The notes: a model not told the origin generated them from the letters alone. 64,000 bases of DNA from Gp6-AA40 sp035496255 (GCA_035496255.1 DATJEU010000094.1:1-64000); one strand, 5' to 3'. Numbered from the stretch's first letter, positions 1 through 9,844 are shown. Made by a program: numbers and translations.

Positions 1-831
1 GCGCCGCAACCAGCCCTGCCGACGGTTGCACAGCAGAGTTTCGTGAAGTGGGCCAGGCATCACGGCGTCCCATCCCTCGCAGGCGGCGGAGACCGTGCCG
101 GTCAGGCGTCAGGTACGGTGATTCTGTTCACGGACACCTTCAACAATTACTTCACGCCGGAGACATCGAAATCGGCGCTCGCGGTGCTGCGCCACGCGAA
201 TCGCGACGTCGTGATCCCCGGAGGGCATGTCTGCTGTGGGCGCCCGCTCTACGACTTCGGCTTTCTCGACGACGCGAAGCGCTATCTGCGTCAGCTGCTG
301 GAACGCCTGGGACCGGCGATTGACGCAGGTGTGCAGATGGTTGTCCTCGAACCGAGCTGCGCCTCGGTGTTCCGGGACGAACTGCGCAGTCTGCTGCCGA
401 CCGACGCGCGCGCCGAGCGGCTGCGCCGGCAGACGTTTCTCCTGAGCGAGTTTCTCGAGCGTGAATGTCCCGGGTACGAGCCGCCGCGGATCGACGCGCC
501 CGTGCTGCTGCATGGTCACTGTCATCACAAGGCATTGATGAAGATGGGCGATGAAGAATCGTTGTTGCGGCGGACCGGCGCGACGGTGACGGCGCCCGAC
601 GCGGGCTGCTGCGGGATGGCGGGACCATTCGGATTTGACGTAGAGAAGTATGACGTGTCGCGGGCCATCGGCGAACGGAAGCTGTTGCCGGCGGTCCGGA
701 GTGCGACGCCGTACACGGTGATCGTGTCGGATGGGTTCAGTTGCCGCGAGCGGATTGGACAGGAAACGGGGCGGAAGGCGCTGCACCTGGCCGACGTGCT
801 CGCCCGAGGGTGCCGCGGTGACATTCGGTAG
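1..831 (+). CDS. FAD-linked oxidase/Fe-S protein, C-terminal part (5' end outside window)
   Basis: The reading frame is open from base 1, so this is the 3' part of a gene that starts upstream. An internal GTG at 43 is not a convincing start. The protein carries two CCG (cysteine-rich) motifs of the glycolate-oxidase/heterodisulfide-reductase Fe-S type: VCCGRP in the first third and GCCGMAGPFG near the end, with PSCAS and GHCHHKA between them. Such a block commonly forms the C-terminus of long D-lactate/2-hydroxyacid dehydrogenases of the YdiJ type, where an FAD_binding_4 domain precedes it. The FAD domain itself is not visible here, so the fused architecture is inferred. The product would pass electrons from an FAD-oxidised hydroxyacid to an Fe-S centre. 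Confidence 0.8.
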   Translation, partial: APQPALPTVAQQSFVKWARHHGVPSLAGGGDRAGQASGTVILFTDTFNNYFTPETSKSALAVLRHANRDVVIPGGHVCCGRPLYDFGFLDDAKRYLRQLLERLGPAIDAGVQMVVLEPSCASVFRDELRSLLPTDARAERLRRQTFLLSEFLERECPGYEPPRIDAPVLLHGHCHHKALMKMGDEESLLRRTGATVTAPDAGCCGMAGPFGFDVEKYDVSRAIGERKLLPAVRSATPYTVIVSDGFSCRERIGQETGRKALHLADVLARGCRGDIR

Positions 832-833
832 AG

Positions 834-851
834 GCCGACTTTCAGATCGGC
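834..851. repeat. REP-like palindrome A (GCCGA / TCGGC)
   Basis: Arms GCCGA (834-838) and TCGGC (847-851) enclose the loop CTTTCAGA just after the stop codon of the oxidase gene. The same layout recurs at 10737-10756 and 63226-63248. It could act as a weak terminator, but no T-run follows. Confidence 0.45.
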
Positions 852-904
852 GTGGAGCAAACCGGTCGAGACGCCTGACCGCTCAATGAAGTAATTTGGG
901 TTCG

Positions 905-3451
905 ATGCCTGGTGCCATCCACGGTCTTCCCACACTCGTCGCGATCGGCTTCGTCGTGCTCGCTGTACTTCCCGCGGCTGCCCAGGAGCCGCAGCGGCGC
1001 ACGGCAACCGCGACGCGAGTGACCACCACCATTCGCATCGACGGTCGTCTCGACGAAGTCGCGTGGGCCGCGGCGACACCGTTGACCGGGTTTACTCAGC
1101 GTCAGCCGGACGAAGGACAACCGGCGACCGACGCCATGGACGTCCGGATTCTGTTCGACGACGATGCCATCTACGTTGGCGCACAGATGGCGTCAAGCGG
1201 AACGATCCAGGCGCCCCTCGGCCGGCGTGACGACGATGATCGGTCGGAGAACATTCAGGTGTCGCTCGACACCTATCTCGATCGCCGCACGGCGTATACG
1301 TTCGGGGTGACGGCGAGCGGTGTACGGCTCGACTACTATTACGCCAGCGACGACGAAGGGAACGCAGATGCGACGTTCGATCCGGTCTGGCAGGCGCGCA
1401 CCGTCGTCGGCACGGACGAGTGGACGGCCGAGCTCTGGATTCCGTTATCGCAAATCCGTTTCAATCAACGTACGCCACAGGTATGGGGCCTGAACATCCG
1501 CCGATGGACGCCGTCGCGCAATGAGGAGGTCTACTGGGCTGCACGCCTGCGCACCGACGAGCGCTTCGCGTCGCAGTTCGGCGACCTGAGCGGCCTCGAC
1601 GGCATTCGGCCGCGGCGCCGGCTGGAACTCCTCCCATACGTCGCGGGCGGGTCGCAACTGACGGGAGCGGCGGACCCCCGCGATCCGTTCACTCAGGACG
1701 CCAATCTGACCGGACGGGTCGGTGGCGACGTGAAGGTCGGCATTGGATCGAGCCTGACGCTCGAGGGGACGATCAATCCGGATTTCGGCCAGGTGGATGC
1801 CGATCCGGCGGAAGTCAACCTGACCGCGTTCGAAACCTTCTTCTCGGAGCGGCGCCCCTTTTTCATCGAAGGCGCCAACCTCCTCTCCGGCGTTGTCAAC
1901 AACTACTTCTATTCGCGGCGGATCGGCGCGCCGCCATCGACGCGGGTGCCGGGCGAGTTCGTCGACTACCCTCGTACATCGACGATTCTCGGTGCCGCGA
2001 AGTTGACCGGTCGCATGAAGTCGGGCACGTCGATCGGCGTGCTGACGGCGGTCACGGACGATGCATTCGCTGACGTATCGACTGCCGGTGTCCTCTCGCG
2101 CATCCGGCTTGCGCCACGGACAATCTTCGGGGTCGGCCGCGTCGAACAGGAATTCGGGGCACCCGGGTCGTTTGCGGGGCTGATGGCCACCATGGTCCAT
2201 CGGGATCTGGCGGACGGAGATCCACTGGGCGGCCTGCTGACGCACGATGCGGTCAGTGTCAGCGGTGACGCCGTCGTCCGCTTTGGCGACTACGAACTGC
2301 AGTCCTATCTGGGCCTGGCGCAGGTTTCCGGTGAAGCACCCGCCATCACCCGGCTGCAGCGCTCGAGCGCTCGATACTTCCAGCGGCCCGACGCCGGCTA
2401 CGTCGAGGTGGACCCGTTACGCACGTCGATGACCGGGGCAAAGGGCGGAGCATCGTTCCGGACGCAGAATGCGCGGCACTGGAGCTGGGAAGCGGGCACG
2501 ACGATCGAGTCGCCGGAGTTCGAAACCAACGACATCGGCCGCCTCACGTCGAGTGACGGTCTTCAGGTGTTCGGATCGCTTGGCTACCAGGAGACAACCC
2601 CCGGCCGCTGGTTGCGTGACTACCGGATCGACGCTTCGCAGACGGAGGAATGGAATTACGGCGGCGATGAACAAGTGTCCTCGCTCCAGGGAAGTGCCCG
2701 GCTGACGTGGCTGAACTACTGGGACACCGACTTTTTCTGGCAGTACGACTTCCGGACCCAGGACATGCGGTTGACGCGCGGCGGGCCGTCGATGGAAAAG
2801 CCGCGCGCATGGCGGACTGAAGTCGAGGTCGAGAGCAGCAACACGGCGCCGACACGAGGCGGAATCAATCTCGTGTACGGCGGCACCGAAGACGGCGGTC
2901 TCACGTTCCAGATCCGTCCCGAGTTCATCACGCGGCCGGCGCCACGTTGGGAACTGACGCTGCGGCCGACCTACAACCGGTCGGTTGACACGCAACAGTA
3001 CGTCGACACCGTTCCAGATCTGAACGTCGACGCGCCCGGGTACCTGTTCGGATACATCGATCGCTCGACATGGTCCGCAGAGATGCGTGTCAACTACACC
3101 TTCAAACCCGATCTGACGCTCGATTTCTACGGCGAGCCGTTTGCGGCGAGCGGACGCTACGATCGGATCAGCCGGCTCGTGGCCGCGCGGACGCGGCTGC
3201 TCGCCCCGGTCGATCCCTCGGTTGCCACACCGGCGGACTTCAACTTCAACGTCCGTTCATTCCGCAGCAACGTCGTGCTGCGCTGGGAGTGGCGTCCCGG
3301 CAGCACCTTCTATGCCGTCTGGCAGCAGAACCGGCAGGGAAATGGAGTGCCGTCGCGGCGTGCGTCGGCGGCAGACATGTTCCGGGCGATCGTGGCGCCC
3401 GGCGATCACGTCTTCGCCGTCAAGACCAGCTTCTGGTGGTCTCCCGCATAA
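905..3451 (+). CDS. DUF5916 family outer-membrane protein with N-terminal CBM9-like domain
   Basis: An 848-residue secreted protein. The N-terminus has a signal peptide (hydrophobic run to about residue 27, cleavage after AAAQ). A CBM9-like sugar-binding fold follows at roughly residues 35-190, recognisable by TTIRIDGRLDEVAWAAA and the DDDAIYVGAQM strand. The rest is a DUF5916 domain whose FGQVDADPAEVNLTAFETFF segment and alternating aromatic strands point to a C-terminal outer-membrane beta-barrel. The frame also contains a TTG at 896; ATG 905 is preferred because it starts a normal signal peptide. The substrate is unknown. Members are abundant in Acidobacteriota and Bacteroidota, sometimes near peptidases or glycan genes. 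Confidence 0.85.
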   Translation: MPGAIHGLPTLVAIGFVVLAVLPAAAQEPQRRTATATRVTTTIRIDGRLDEVAWAAATPLTGFTQRQPDEGQPATDAMDVRILFDDDAIYVGAQMASSGTIQAPLGRRDDDDRSENIQVSLDTYLDRRTAYTFGVTASGVRLDYYYASDDEGNADATFDPVWQARTVVGTDEWTAELWIPLSQIRFNQRTPQVWGLNIRRWTPSRNEEVYWAARLRTDERFASQFGDLSGLDGIRPRRRLELLPYVAGGSQLTGAADPRDPFTQDANLTGRVGGDVKVGIGSSLTLEGTINPDFGQVDADPAEVNLTAFETFFSERRPFFIEGANLLSGVVNNYFYSRRIGAPPSTRVPGEFVDYPRTSTILGAAKLTGRMKSGTSIGVLTAVTDDAFADVSTAGVLSRIRLAPRTIFGVGRVEQEFGAPGSFAGLMATMVHRDLADGDPLGGLLTHDAVSVSGDAVVRFGDYELQSYLGLAQVSGEAPAITRLQRSSARYFQRPDAGYVEVDPLRTSMTGAKGGASFRTQNARHWSWEAGTTIESPEFETNDIGRLTSSDGLQVFGSLGYQETTPGRWLRDYRIDASQTEEWNYGGDEQVSSLQGSARLTWLNYWDTDFFWQYDFRTQDMRLTRGGPSMEKPRAWRTEVEVESSNTAPTRGGINLVYGGTEDGGLTFQIRPEFITRPAPRWELTLRPTYNRSVDTQQYVDTVPDLNVDAPGYLFGYIDRSTWSAEMRVNYTFKPDLTLDFYGEPFAASGRYDRISRLVAARTRLLAPVDPSVATPADFNFNVRSFRSNVVLRWEWRPGSTFYAVWQQNRQGNGVPSRRASAADMFRAIVAPGDHVFAVKTSFWWSPA

Positions 3452-3461
3452 GGGGAGACGC

Positions 3462-3491
3462 TTGACACTCTCGGTCGCGCGCGTGTAGCCT
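3462..3491 (+). promoter_or_regulatory. Candidate sigma-70 promoter of the ArsR/methyltransferase gene
   Basis: A perfect -35 hexamer TTGACA (3462-3467) is followed after 18 bases by TAGCCT (3486-3491), a weak -10 with 3 of 6 consensus positions. The predicted transcription start, near 3498, falls inside the inverted repeat at 3495-3510. Confidence 0.45.
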
Positions 3492-3494
3492 TTC

Positions 3495-3510
3495 ATCCGG
3501 ATTAACGGAT
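3495..3510. promoter_or_regulatory. Operator candidate 1: ATCCG-n6-CGGAT
   Basis: A perfect 5-6-5 inverted repeat with spacer GATTAA lies two bases before the start codon at 3513, over the predicted transcription start. ArsR-family dimers bind short palindromes of this kind, which fits autorepression. A degenerate copy with the same geometry lies in front of ahcY at 4509-4524. Confidence 0.5.
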
Positions 3511-3512
3511 AT

Positions 3513-4445
3513 ATGGTCGCCATTCTCGAGCACATGTCCGCCCTGGCGGATCCCATCCGCTGCCGGATGCTGCTCCTGCTCGAGAAGCACGAACTGACGG
3601 TATCCGAGCTCTGTGCGGTCCTGCAGATGCCGCAGTCGAGTGTCAGCCGTCATCTCAAGACGCTGGCCGACGACGACTGGGTCGCCTCACGCCGGGACGG
3701 GACGAGCCGCTTCTACAGCATGCCGGTCGAGGATCTGGATTCCGGCGCGAAGCGGTTGTGGCCCTTGATCCGGGAGCAGGTGGCCGGCACCAGCGGCGCC
3801 GGGCAGGACGAGCGTCGTCTTCTCAGTGTCCTGACTCGTCGGCGTGCGAAGTCGCAGGAGTTCTTCGCCAGCGCGGCGGCGGGCTGGGATCGGCTCCGCG
3901 AGGGGCTGTTCGGCGATGCGTTTTATCTCTGGGCTGTGCTCGGTCTGATTGATCCGGCGTTGACCGTCGGCGATCTCGGCTGCGGCACCGGACAACTGAC
4001 GGAAACACTCGCGCCGTACGTGAAAAAGGTGATTGCGGTCGACAGTTCCCCCGACATGCTCGACGCGGCCCGCACGCGCGTCGCCGCCGCGCGCAACGTC
4101 GATCTCCGCCAGGGAGAACTCGAGAACCTGCCGATCGAATCGGGAGAACTCGACGCGGCGACTCTGTCGCTGGTGCTGCACTATTCGCCGGCGCCCGCCA
4201 AGGCGCTCGGCGAAGTCGGCCGCGTCGTCAGGCCCGGTGGCCGGGTCCTCGTCGTGGACATGCTGCCGCATGAGCGTGAGGAATATCAGCAGCAGATGGG
4301 TCATGTGTGGCTCGGGTTTTCCGAGAAGCAGATGTCGCGCTTCCTGACCGGCGCGGGATTCGCGGATGTGAGAGTGAGGCCGGTGCCTGCCGATCCTGAC
4401 GCGAAAGGGCCGGCCTTGTTTGCGGCGGTTGGCGTGAAGGCGTAA
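3513..4445 (+). CDS. ArsR-family transcriptional regulator fused to SAM-dependent methyltransferase
   Basis: A 310-residue two-domain protein. Residues 1-85 form an ArsR-type winged helix (LADPIRCRMLLLLEKHELTVSELC, then PQSSVSRHLKTL as recognition helix). Residues about 140-265 form a class I methyltransferase with motif I VGDLGCGTG at 152-160, an acidic AVDSS strand after it and a PPG-like loop RPGGRVLVVD. ArsR-methyltransferase fusions next to methionine-cycle genes are known, and SahR, described in other bacteria, senses S-adenosylhomocysteine. Here the gene directly precedes ahcY on the same strand, with 87 bases between them, which supports a ligand-binding role for the methyltransferase domain rather than catalysis; that is inference. 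No metal-binding cysteine cluster of arsenic sensors is seen in the winged helix. Confidence 0.85.
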   Translation: MVAILEHMSALADPIRCRMLLLLEKHELTVSELCAVLQMPQSSVSRHLKTLADDDWVASRRDGTSRFYSMPVEDLDSGAKRLWPLIREQVAGTSGAGQDERRLLSVLTRRRAKSQEFFASAAAGWDRLREGLFGDAFYLWAVLGLIDPALTVGDLGCGTGQLTETLAPYVKKVIAVDSSPDMLDAARTRVAAARNVDLRQGELENLPIESGELDAATLSLVLHYSPAPAKALGEVGRVVRPGGRVLVVDMLPHEREEYQQQMGHVWLGFSEKQMSRFLTGAGFADVRVRPVPADPDAKGPALFAAVGVKA

Positions 4446-4448
4446 AAG

Positions 4449-4472
4449 CAGAATTCAGAATTCAGAATGCAG
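4449..4472. repeat. Heptameric repeat CAGAATT (3 units) upstream of ahcY
   Basis: Three consecutive 7-base units, CAGAATT, CAGAATT and CAGAATG, are followed by CAG, all in the spacer before ahcY. Two other spacers (16411 and 20443) also hold degenerate 7-base periodic sequence. Confidence 0.6.
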
Positions 4473-4508
4473 CCGTGCCTCTTGCCGCGATGGTACCTGG
4501 TTCCTGCT

Positions 4509-4524
4509 TTCTGCATTAACCGAA
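4509..4524. promoter_or_regulatory. Operator candidate 2: TTCTG-n6-CCGAA before ahcY
   Basis: An imperfect 5-6-5 inverted repeat (4 of 5 arm pairs) with spacer CATTAA. It shares 11 of 16 positions, including the core ATTAAC, with the perfect repeat at 3495-3510. It ends at the ribosome binding site of ahcY, so a bound repressor would lie immediately before the coding region. Confidence 0.4.
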
Positions 4525-4532
4525 GGAGTGTT

Positions 4533-6035
<1,503 letters not shown>

Positions 6036-6088
6036 CGGGTGGGTAGTGGTCGGTACGAATGGGCCGCCTTCATGGCGGCCCATTTCGA

Positions 6089-6352
6089 TCAGTGGTCGTA
6101 CAGCGCTTCGTCGATGAGCAACATCTCGAACACGCGGACTGTGGCCCCATGCGTGCGGAAGTTCCAGACCTGCCGTGAGCGCCAGCGTGAGCCGTTGCGG
6201 CGGACCACCACCGGGTCGAGGGCGATCCGGCGGCGGACCGATGCCAGATCAGATGGCGCGATGTCGAGCCGAGCGGCCACCGCGGCATCGGCCACGGCGG
6301 CCTCGTCGAACCAGTCTTCCTCCGCGCCGCTGACGACGCGGTAGGCGGTCAC
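6089..6352 (-). CDS. Small conserved-looking protein coupled to asd
   Basis: An 87-residue protein of unknown function. It starts at GTG 6352, whose last two bases belong to the TGA stop of asd (GTGA overlap), so it is probably translated by coupled re-initiation. The sequence is an acidic helix (EEDWFDEAAVADAAVAARLDI) followed by a basic segment (RRRIALDPVVVRRNGSRWRSRQVW) and an acidic hydrophobic tail ending EALYDH. There is no signal peptide or membrane span. I do not recognise a family. Confidence 0.55.
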   Translation of the reverse strand: MTAYRVVSGAEEDWFDEAAVADAAVAARLDIAPSDLASVRRRIALDPVVVRRNGSRWRSRQVWNFRTHGATVRVFEMLLIDEALYDH

Positions 6353-7497
6353 GCGCGGGCAGCGGCGGTTTGCGTCGTCTTCGCGGCCGGTGAGCCGAGC
6401 AGGATGCGCAGCATGCGCCGCAGCGGCTCGGCGGCGCCCCACAGGAGTTGATCGCCAACGGTGAACGCCGTCAGGTACTCGGGACCGATCGACAGCTTGC
6501 GGAGGCGGCCGATGGGCGTCTTCAACGTGCCCGTGACAGCGGCCGGTGTCAGCTCGCACAACGACGTCTCCTTGTCATTCGGGACGACCGCCGCCCACTC
6601 GTGCGCCGATGCGAGGAGCCGTTCGATCTCGGGCAGTGGAACGTCGCGCGTCAGCTTCACCGTCAACGCCTGGCTGTGGCAGCGCATGGCGCCGATGCGG
6701 ACGCAGATGCCGTCGATCGGAATCGGACGGTCCTGCCGGCCGAGAATCTTGTTGCCCTCGGCCTGCGCCTTCGCTTCTTCCTGCGCCTGGCCGGTGCCGC
6801 GGTCGTCGCCAATCCACGGCAGCACGCTGCCCGCGAGCGGGAAGCCGAAGTGTTGCGTCGGGAACTCCGTGCTGCGCATGGTGCCGATGAGCGCGCGATC
6901 GATGTCGAGGATGGTGGAGTCCTTGTCGGCGAGCAGCGCCGCCACCGACGCGTGGGCCACGCCCATCTGCGCGGCGAGCTCGCGCATGTTCTGCGCGCCG
7001 GCGCCCGATGCCGCCTGGTAGGTCATCGCCGTGGCCCATTCGACCAGTCCCTCGCGGAACAGGCCGGCCATCGACATCAGCATCAGGCTGACGGTGCAGT
7101 TGCCGCCGATGTAATTCCGGATTCCACGATCGAGCGCCGCGTCGATGACGTCCCGATTGACGGGATCCAGGACGATCACGGAGTCGCCGGCCAGGCGCAT
7201 CGAACTGGCTGCGTCGATCCAGTAGCCGTCCCAGCCGGCGGCGCGCAGCTTCGGATAGATCGTCGCGGTGTAGTCGCTGCCCTGGCAGGAGATCAGGACA
7301 TCGCACGCCGTGAGATCGGCGAGGTTCTTCGCATCCTTGACCGCTGGCGCGCGTTTTCCGATCTCCGGGCCGACGACGCCGGCCTGCGAGGTCGAGAAGA
7401 ACACGGGGTCAATGAGATCGAAGTCCCGTTCCTCGCGCATGCGCTGCACGAGCACGGACCCCACCATTCCGCGCCAGCCGATGATGCCTACGTTCAT
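6349..7497 (-). CDS. asd: Aspartate-semialdehyde dehydrogenase
   Basis: A 382-residue enzyme that reduces aspartyl-4-phosphate to aspartate-4-semialdehyde with NADPH, the branch point toward lysine/diaminopimelate, threonine and methionine. The N-terminus MNVGIIGWRGMVGSVL is the NADP-binding glycine loop. GGNCTVSLML holds the active-site cysteine (Cys134), and QAASGAGAQNMREL with a conserved RIGAMRCHSQALTVKL segment identifies the Gram-negative (E. coli-like) type. The GNCT signature and length fit this class better than the shorter Gram-positive form. A TAAAAT hexamer ends 8 bases before the ATG, suggesting a leaderless transcript. The small gene at 6089 overlaps its stop. Confidence 0.96.
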   Translation of the reverse strand: MNVGIIGWRGMVGSVLVQRMREERDFDLIDPVFFSTSQAGVVGPEIGKRAPAVKDAKNLADLTACDVLISCQGSDYTATIYPKLRAAGWDGYWIDAASSMRLAGDSVIVLDPVNRDVIDAALDRGIRNYIGGNCTVSLMLMSMAGLFREGLVEWATAMTYQAASGAGAQNMRELAAQMGVAHASVAALLADKDSTILDIDRALIGTMRSTEFPTQHFGFPLAGSVLPWIGDDRGTGQAQEEAKAQAEGNKILGRQDRPIPIDGICVRIGAMRCHSQALTVKLTRDVPLPEIERLLASAHEWAAVVPNDKETSLCELTPAAVTGTLKTPIGRLRKLSIGPEYLTAFTVGDQLLWGAAEPLRRMLRILLGSPAAKTTQTAAARA

Positions 7498-7505
7498 ATG
7501 GTTAG

Positions 7506-7511
7506 ATTTTA
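7506..7511 (-). promoter_or_regulatory. -10-like TAAAAT directly before asd
   Basis: TAAAAT on the minus strand (7511 to 7506) lies 8 bases before the asd ATG. Transcription would start essentially at the start codon. No Shine-Dalgarno sequence is visible. No clear -35 is found at 16-18 bases. Confidence 0.4.
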
Positions 7512-7618
7512 CCGGTGATTCCGTTATTCGTCTTGCTGCGCGCGCGCAGGATTGGCCGGCTCATGTCGAATCGGCCTGCCTGCGATGATGGAATGCCCCG
7601 GAAGGCCACGGCGCCATC

Positions 7619-7879
7619 GTGAGTAACGTGCGCTACCGGTATCGGCCCGAAGTGCTCGAACAACTGTGGCGCCATGGTGTGCAGCCGCATGTCACCACGC
7701 CACCCGAGCTCGTCCACGAGTTCGTCAGCGATCTCTATCGGTTCGAATTGCGGCGGTTGCGTGATCGCCTCGTACGCCACGAGATCCCGAAGGCCGGCTA
7801 TTACGATCGCGTCGTCGCGCTGCGCCTCAGGTATCCACTCGTCCCGCTCAAGCCGCGGCAGTGGCTGGAATACGATTAG
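7619..7879 (+). CDS. Hypothetical protein, basic helical, 86 residues
   Basis: Start GTG 7619, stop TAG 7879, three bases before the aminotransferase start, so the two are probably one transcript. The protein is rich in Arg, Leu and Tyr (RYRPEVLEQLWRHGVQP, then LYRFELRRLRDRLVRHEIPK, then VVALRLRYPLVPLKPRQWLEYD) and is predicted helical and soluble. Compact genes of this type occur in Acidobacteriota. No family is recognised. Codon use is like its neighbours. Confidence 0.6.
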   Translation: MSNVRYRYRPEVLEQLWRHGVQPHVTTPPELVHEFVSDLYRFELRRLRDRLVRHEIPKAGYYDRVVALRLRYPLVPLKPRQWLEYD

Positions 7880-7882
7880 TCC

Positions 7883-9037
7883 GTGGACGTGACCGCGATG
7901 CAGTCGAAGCTGCCGGCATCGGGCGTCAGCATCTTCGCGACCATGACGCGCCTGGCCAACGAGCACCGCGCCATCAACCTGTCGCAGGGATTTCCCGACT
8001 TCCATTGCGAACCGCAGCTGCTGGCGCGCGTCGCCCGCTACATGTGGGCCGGACACAACCAGTATGCGCCGATGGCGGGGGAGCCGGCGCTGCGCGAAGC
8101 GCTGGCGATGAAGATCGAGCGGCTCTACGGGCGACGCTACGATCCGGTCACCGAGATTGCCGTGACCACCGGTGCGACGGAAGGCTTGTTCGCGACGTTG
8201 ACCGCGTTGGTCCATCCGGGCGATGAAGTCGTACTCTTCCAGCCCGCGTACGACTCGTACACGCCGTCGGTGCAATTGAGCGGCGGCATTCCCCGCTATG
8301 TCACGCTCAGGGGACCGGATTACGCGATCGACTGGGACGAGGTGCGGCGCGTCGTGTCCGACCGCACACGCGTTATCGTCGTCAACACGCCGCACAACCC
8401 GACGGGCAGCATCTGGACGGCCGGCGACATGCGTCAACTCGAGACCATCCTTCAGCACACCGGCGCAATCGTCGTCTCCGACGAAGTGTACGAGCACATC
8501 ATCTTCGACGGCGCGCGGCACGAGAGCCTGGCCCGATATCCCGCGATCGCCGAGCGGGCACTGGTGATCAGTTCCTTCGGCAAGACGTATCACACGACCG
8601 GATGGAAGGTGGGTTATTGCGCCGGTCCCGCCGCACTGATCGCAGAGGTCCTCAACATCCGCCAGTGGATCACCTTCTCGGTGAACGGCGCCATCCAGCT
8701 CGGCTACGCCGACATCGTCCAGGCGGATCCTGAGCGCGCGAGCGTCACCGCGTTCTATCAGGAACGACGCGACCGGTTCCTGCGGCTGATCGCGGAGTCG
8801 CGATTCCGTCCGCTGGCATGTCGCGGCACCTTCTTTCAGCTCGTGGACTATTCGGCGATCAGCGACGAACCCGACATCGAGTTCGCGATCAGGTTGACCC
8901 GCGAGCATGGCGTCGCGGCAATTCCCGTATCGCCGTTCCTGCATGAAGGCGCCGAGGCCGGCACCGTGGTGCGGTTCTGCTTCGCGAAGAAGGACGACAC
9001 GCTGGCGCGAGCAGCGGAGCGGCTCGTCAAGGTCTGA
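7883..9037 (+). CDS. Class I/II PLP-dependent aminotransferase (methionine aminotransferase YbdL-like)
   Basis: A 384-residue fold-type I aminotransferase. Typical marks are INLSQGFPDF near residue 32, AVTTGATEGLFATL, the NTPHNPTG substrate/PLP segment, SDEVYEHIIFDG with the PLP-pyridine aspartate and the PLP lysine in SSFGKTYHTTGWKVGY. The FATMTRLANEHRAINLSQGFPDF opening resembles E. coli YbdL and kynurenine/glutamine transaminase K relatives, which accept methionine and aromatic amino acids, so a role in methionine salvage is plausible but not proven. Start is GTG 7883. The stop overlaps the next start as TGATG. Confidence 0.9.
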   Translation: MDVTAMQSKLPASGVSIFATMTRLANEHRAINLSQGFPDFHCEPQLLARVARYMWAGHNQYAPMAGEPALREALAMKIERLYGRRYDPVTEIAVTTGATEGLFATLTALVHPGDEVVLFQPAYDSYTPSVQLSGGIPRYVTLRGPDYAIDWDEVRRVVSDRTRVIVVNTPHNPTGSIWTAGDMRQLETILQHTGAIVVSDEVYEHIIFDGARHESLARYPAIAERALVISSFGKTYHTTGWKVGYCAGPAALIAEVLNIRQWITFSVNGAIQLGYADIVQADPERASVTAFYQERRDRFLRLIAESRFRPLACRGTFFQLVDYSAISDEPDIEFAIRLTREHGVAAIPVSPFLHEGAEAGTVVRFCFAKKDDTLARAAERLVKV

Positions 9038-9786
9038 TGCGTCCCCTGCTCGGCATCATTGTCGCCGTGCTCGTCGCACTGACGGTCGACGCGCAGTCGC
9101 CCAGGCCACTGCCGGACGCCGACGCGTTCTTCAAGGCGACCGAACAGAATATGCGCCGGGCGCAGGAGACGATCTATTCATACAAGGAGCGGCGATCAGA
9201 GCTCCATACCAACCCGTTCGGCAAGCTGGGCACCGATGGCACCCGCGTCTACGAGGTCACGCCTGGTCCGGAGCGCGGCATCACCTATCGCCGCCTGCTG
9301 GAGGAAGACGGCGTCAAGGTCGACAACGCGAAACTGGAGCGGCAGGACAATCGCGAGCGGTCGATGTCCACGCGTCAGACGATCGACGACGTCATCGATA
9401 CGCTGGCGTTCAGGATGGAGCGGCGCGAGGTCGTCGATGGCCGTGACGTGGTCGTCGTCAGTTTCACGCCGAAGCCCGATGTGCATCCGCAGACGCGCCC
9501 CGGCAAGATCGCGAAAGTGTTCAAGGGAACGATCCGTGTGGACGAGGCAGCGCGGGAAGTCATGCGTGTCGATGGCACGACGATCGACAGCATGTCCTTC
9601 GGCTTCGGGTTGATCGCCCGCCTCAACGAAGGAACCAAAGTGACGCTGCTTCGTGGTCCCGTCGATGAGATGACCTGGCAGCCAACCTCCGTGCGCTTCG
9701 TCGGAGAAGGCCGCGCGATCTTGTTCCGTAAACTGAATATCGATTACGCGGTGGACTGGTTCGACTACCACCGCGTCACGCGCTGA
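9037..9786 (+). CDS. Secreted protein of unknown function, possible LolA-like fold
   Basis: A 249-residue protein with an N-terminal signal peptide (MRPLLGIIVAVLVALTVDA, cleavage near residue 19-20). The mature part alternates beta strands and charged turns: YSYKERRSEL, GITYRRLLEEDG, VVVVSFTPKP, KGTIRVDEAAREVMRVDGT and LNIDYAVDWFDYHRV. This resembles the LolA/outer-membrane lipoprotein-sorting fold seen in many Acidobacteriota periplasmic proteins, but no catalytic residues are evident. Start ATG 9037 overlaps the stop of the aminotransferase gene. Confidence 0.65.
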   Translation: MRPLLGIIVAVLVALTVDAQSPRPLPDADAFFKATEQNMRRAQETIYSYKERRSELHTNPFGKLGTDGTRVYEVTPGPERGITYRRLLEEDGVKVDNAKLERQDNRERSMSTRQTIDDVIDTLAFRMERREVVDGRDVVVVSFTPKPDVHPQTRPGKIAKVFKGTIRVDEAAREVMRVDGTTIDSMSFGFGLIARLNEGTKVTLLRGPVDEMTWQPTSVRFVGEGRAILFRKLNIDYAVDWFDYHRVTR

Positions 9787-9844
9787 GCAGGCCGGGCGTC
9801 AGGCCGGTGGGCGGTCGCAAGGCCCGCCGGCTGGCGGATCCTGC
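9787..9844. terminator. Bidirectional hairpin between convergent genes
   Basis: The stem CCGGTGGGC (9804-9812) pairs with GCCCGCCGG (9822-9830), with one G-U wobble and a 9-base loop. Outer arms GCAGG (9787-9791) and CCTGC (9840-9844) extend it. It fills the gap between two convergent genes and probably ends transcription from both sides. There is no strong T-tract. Confidence 0.55.

Noticed and set aside
4446..4532. SAH riboswitch before ahcY
   Set aside because: The conserved core of known SAH riboswitches was not recognised; the complementary segments overlap a simple heptamer repeat.
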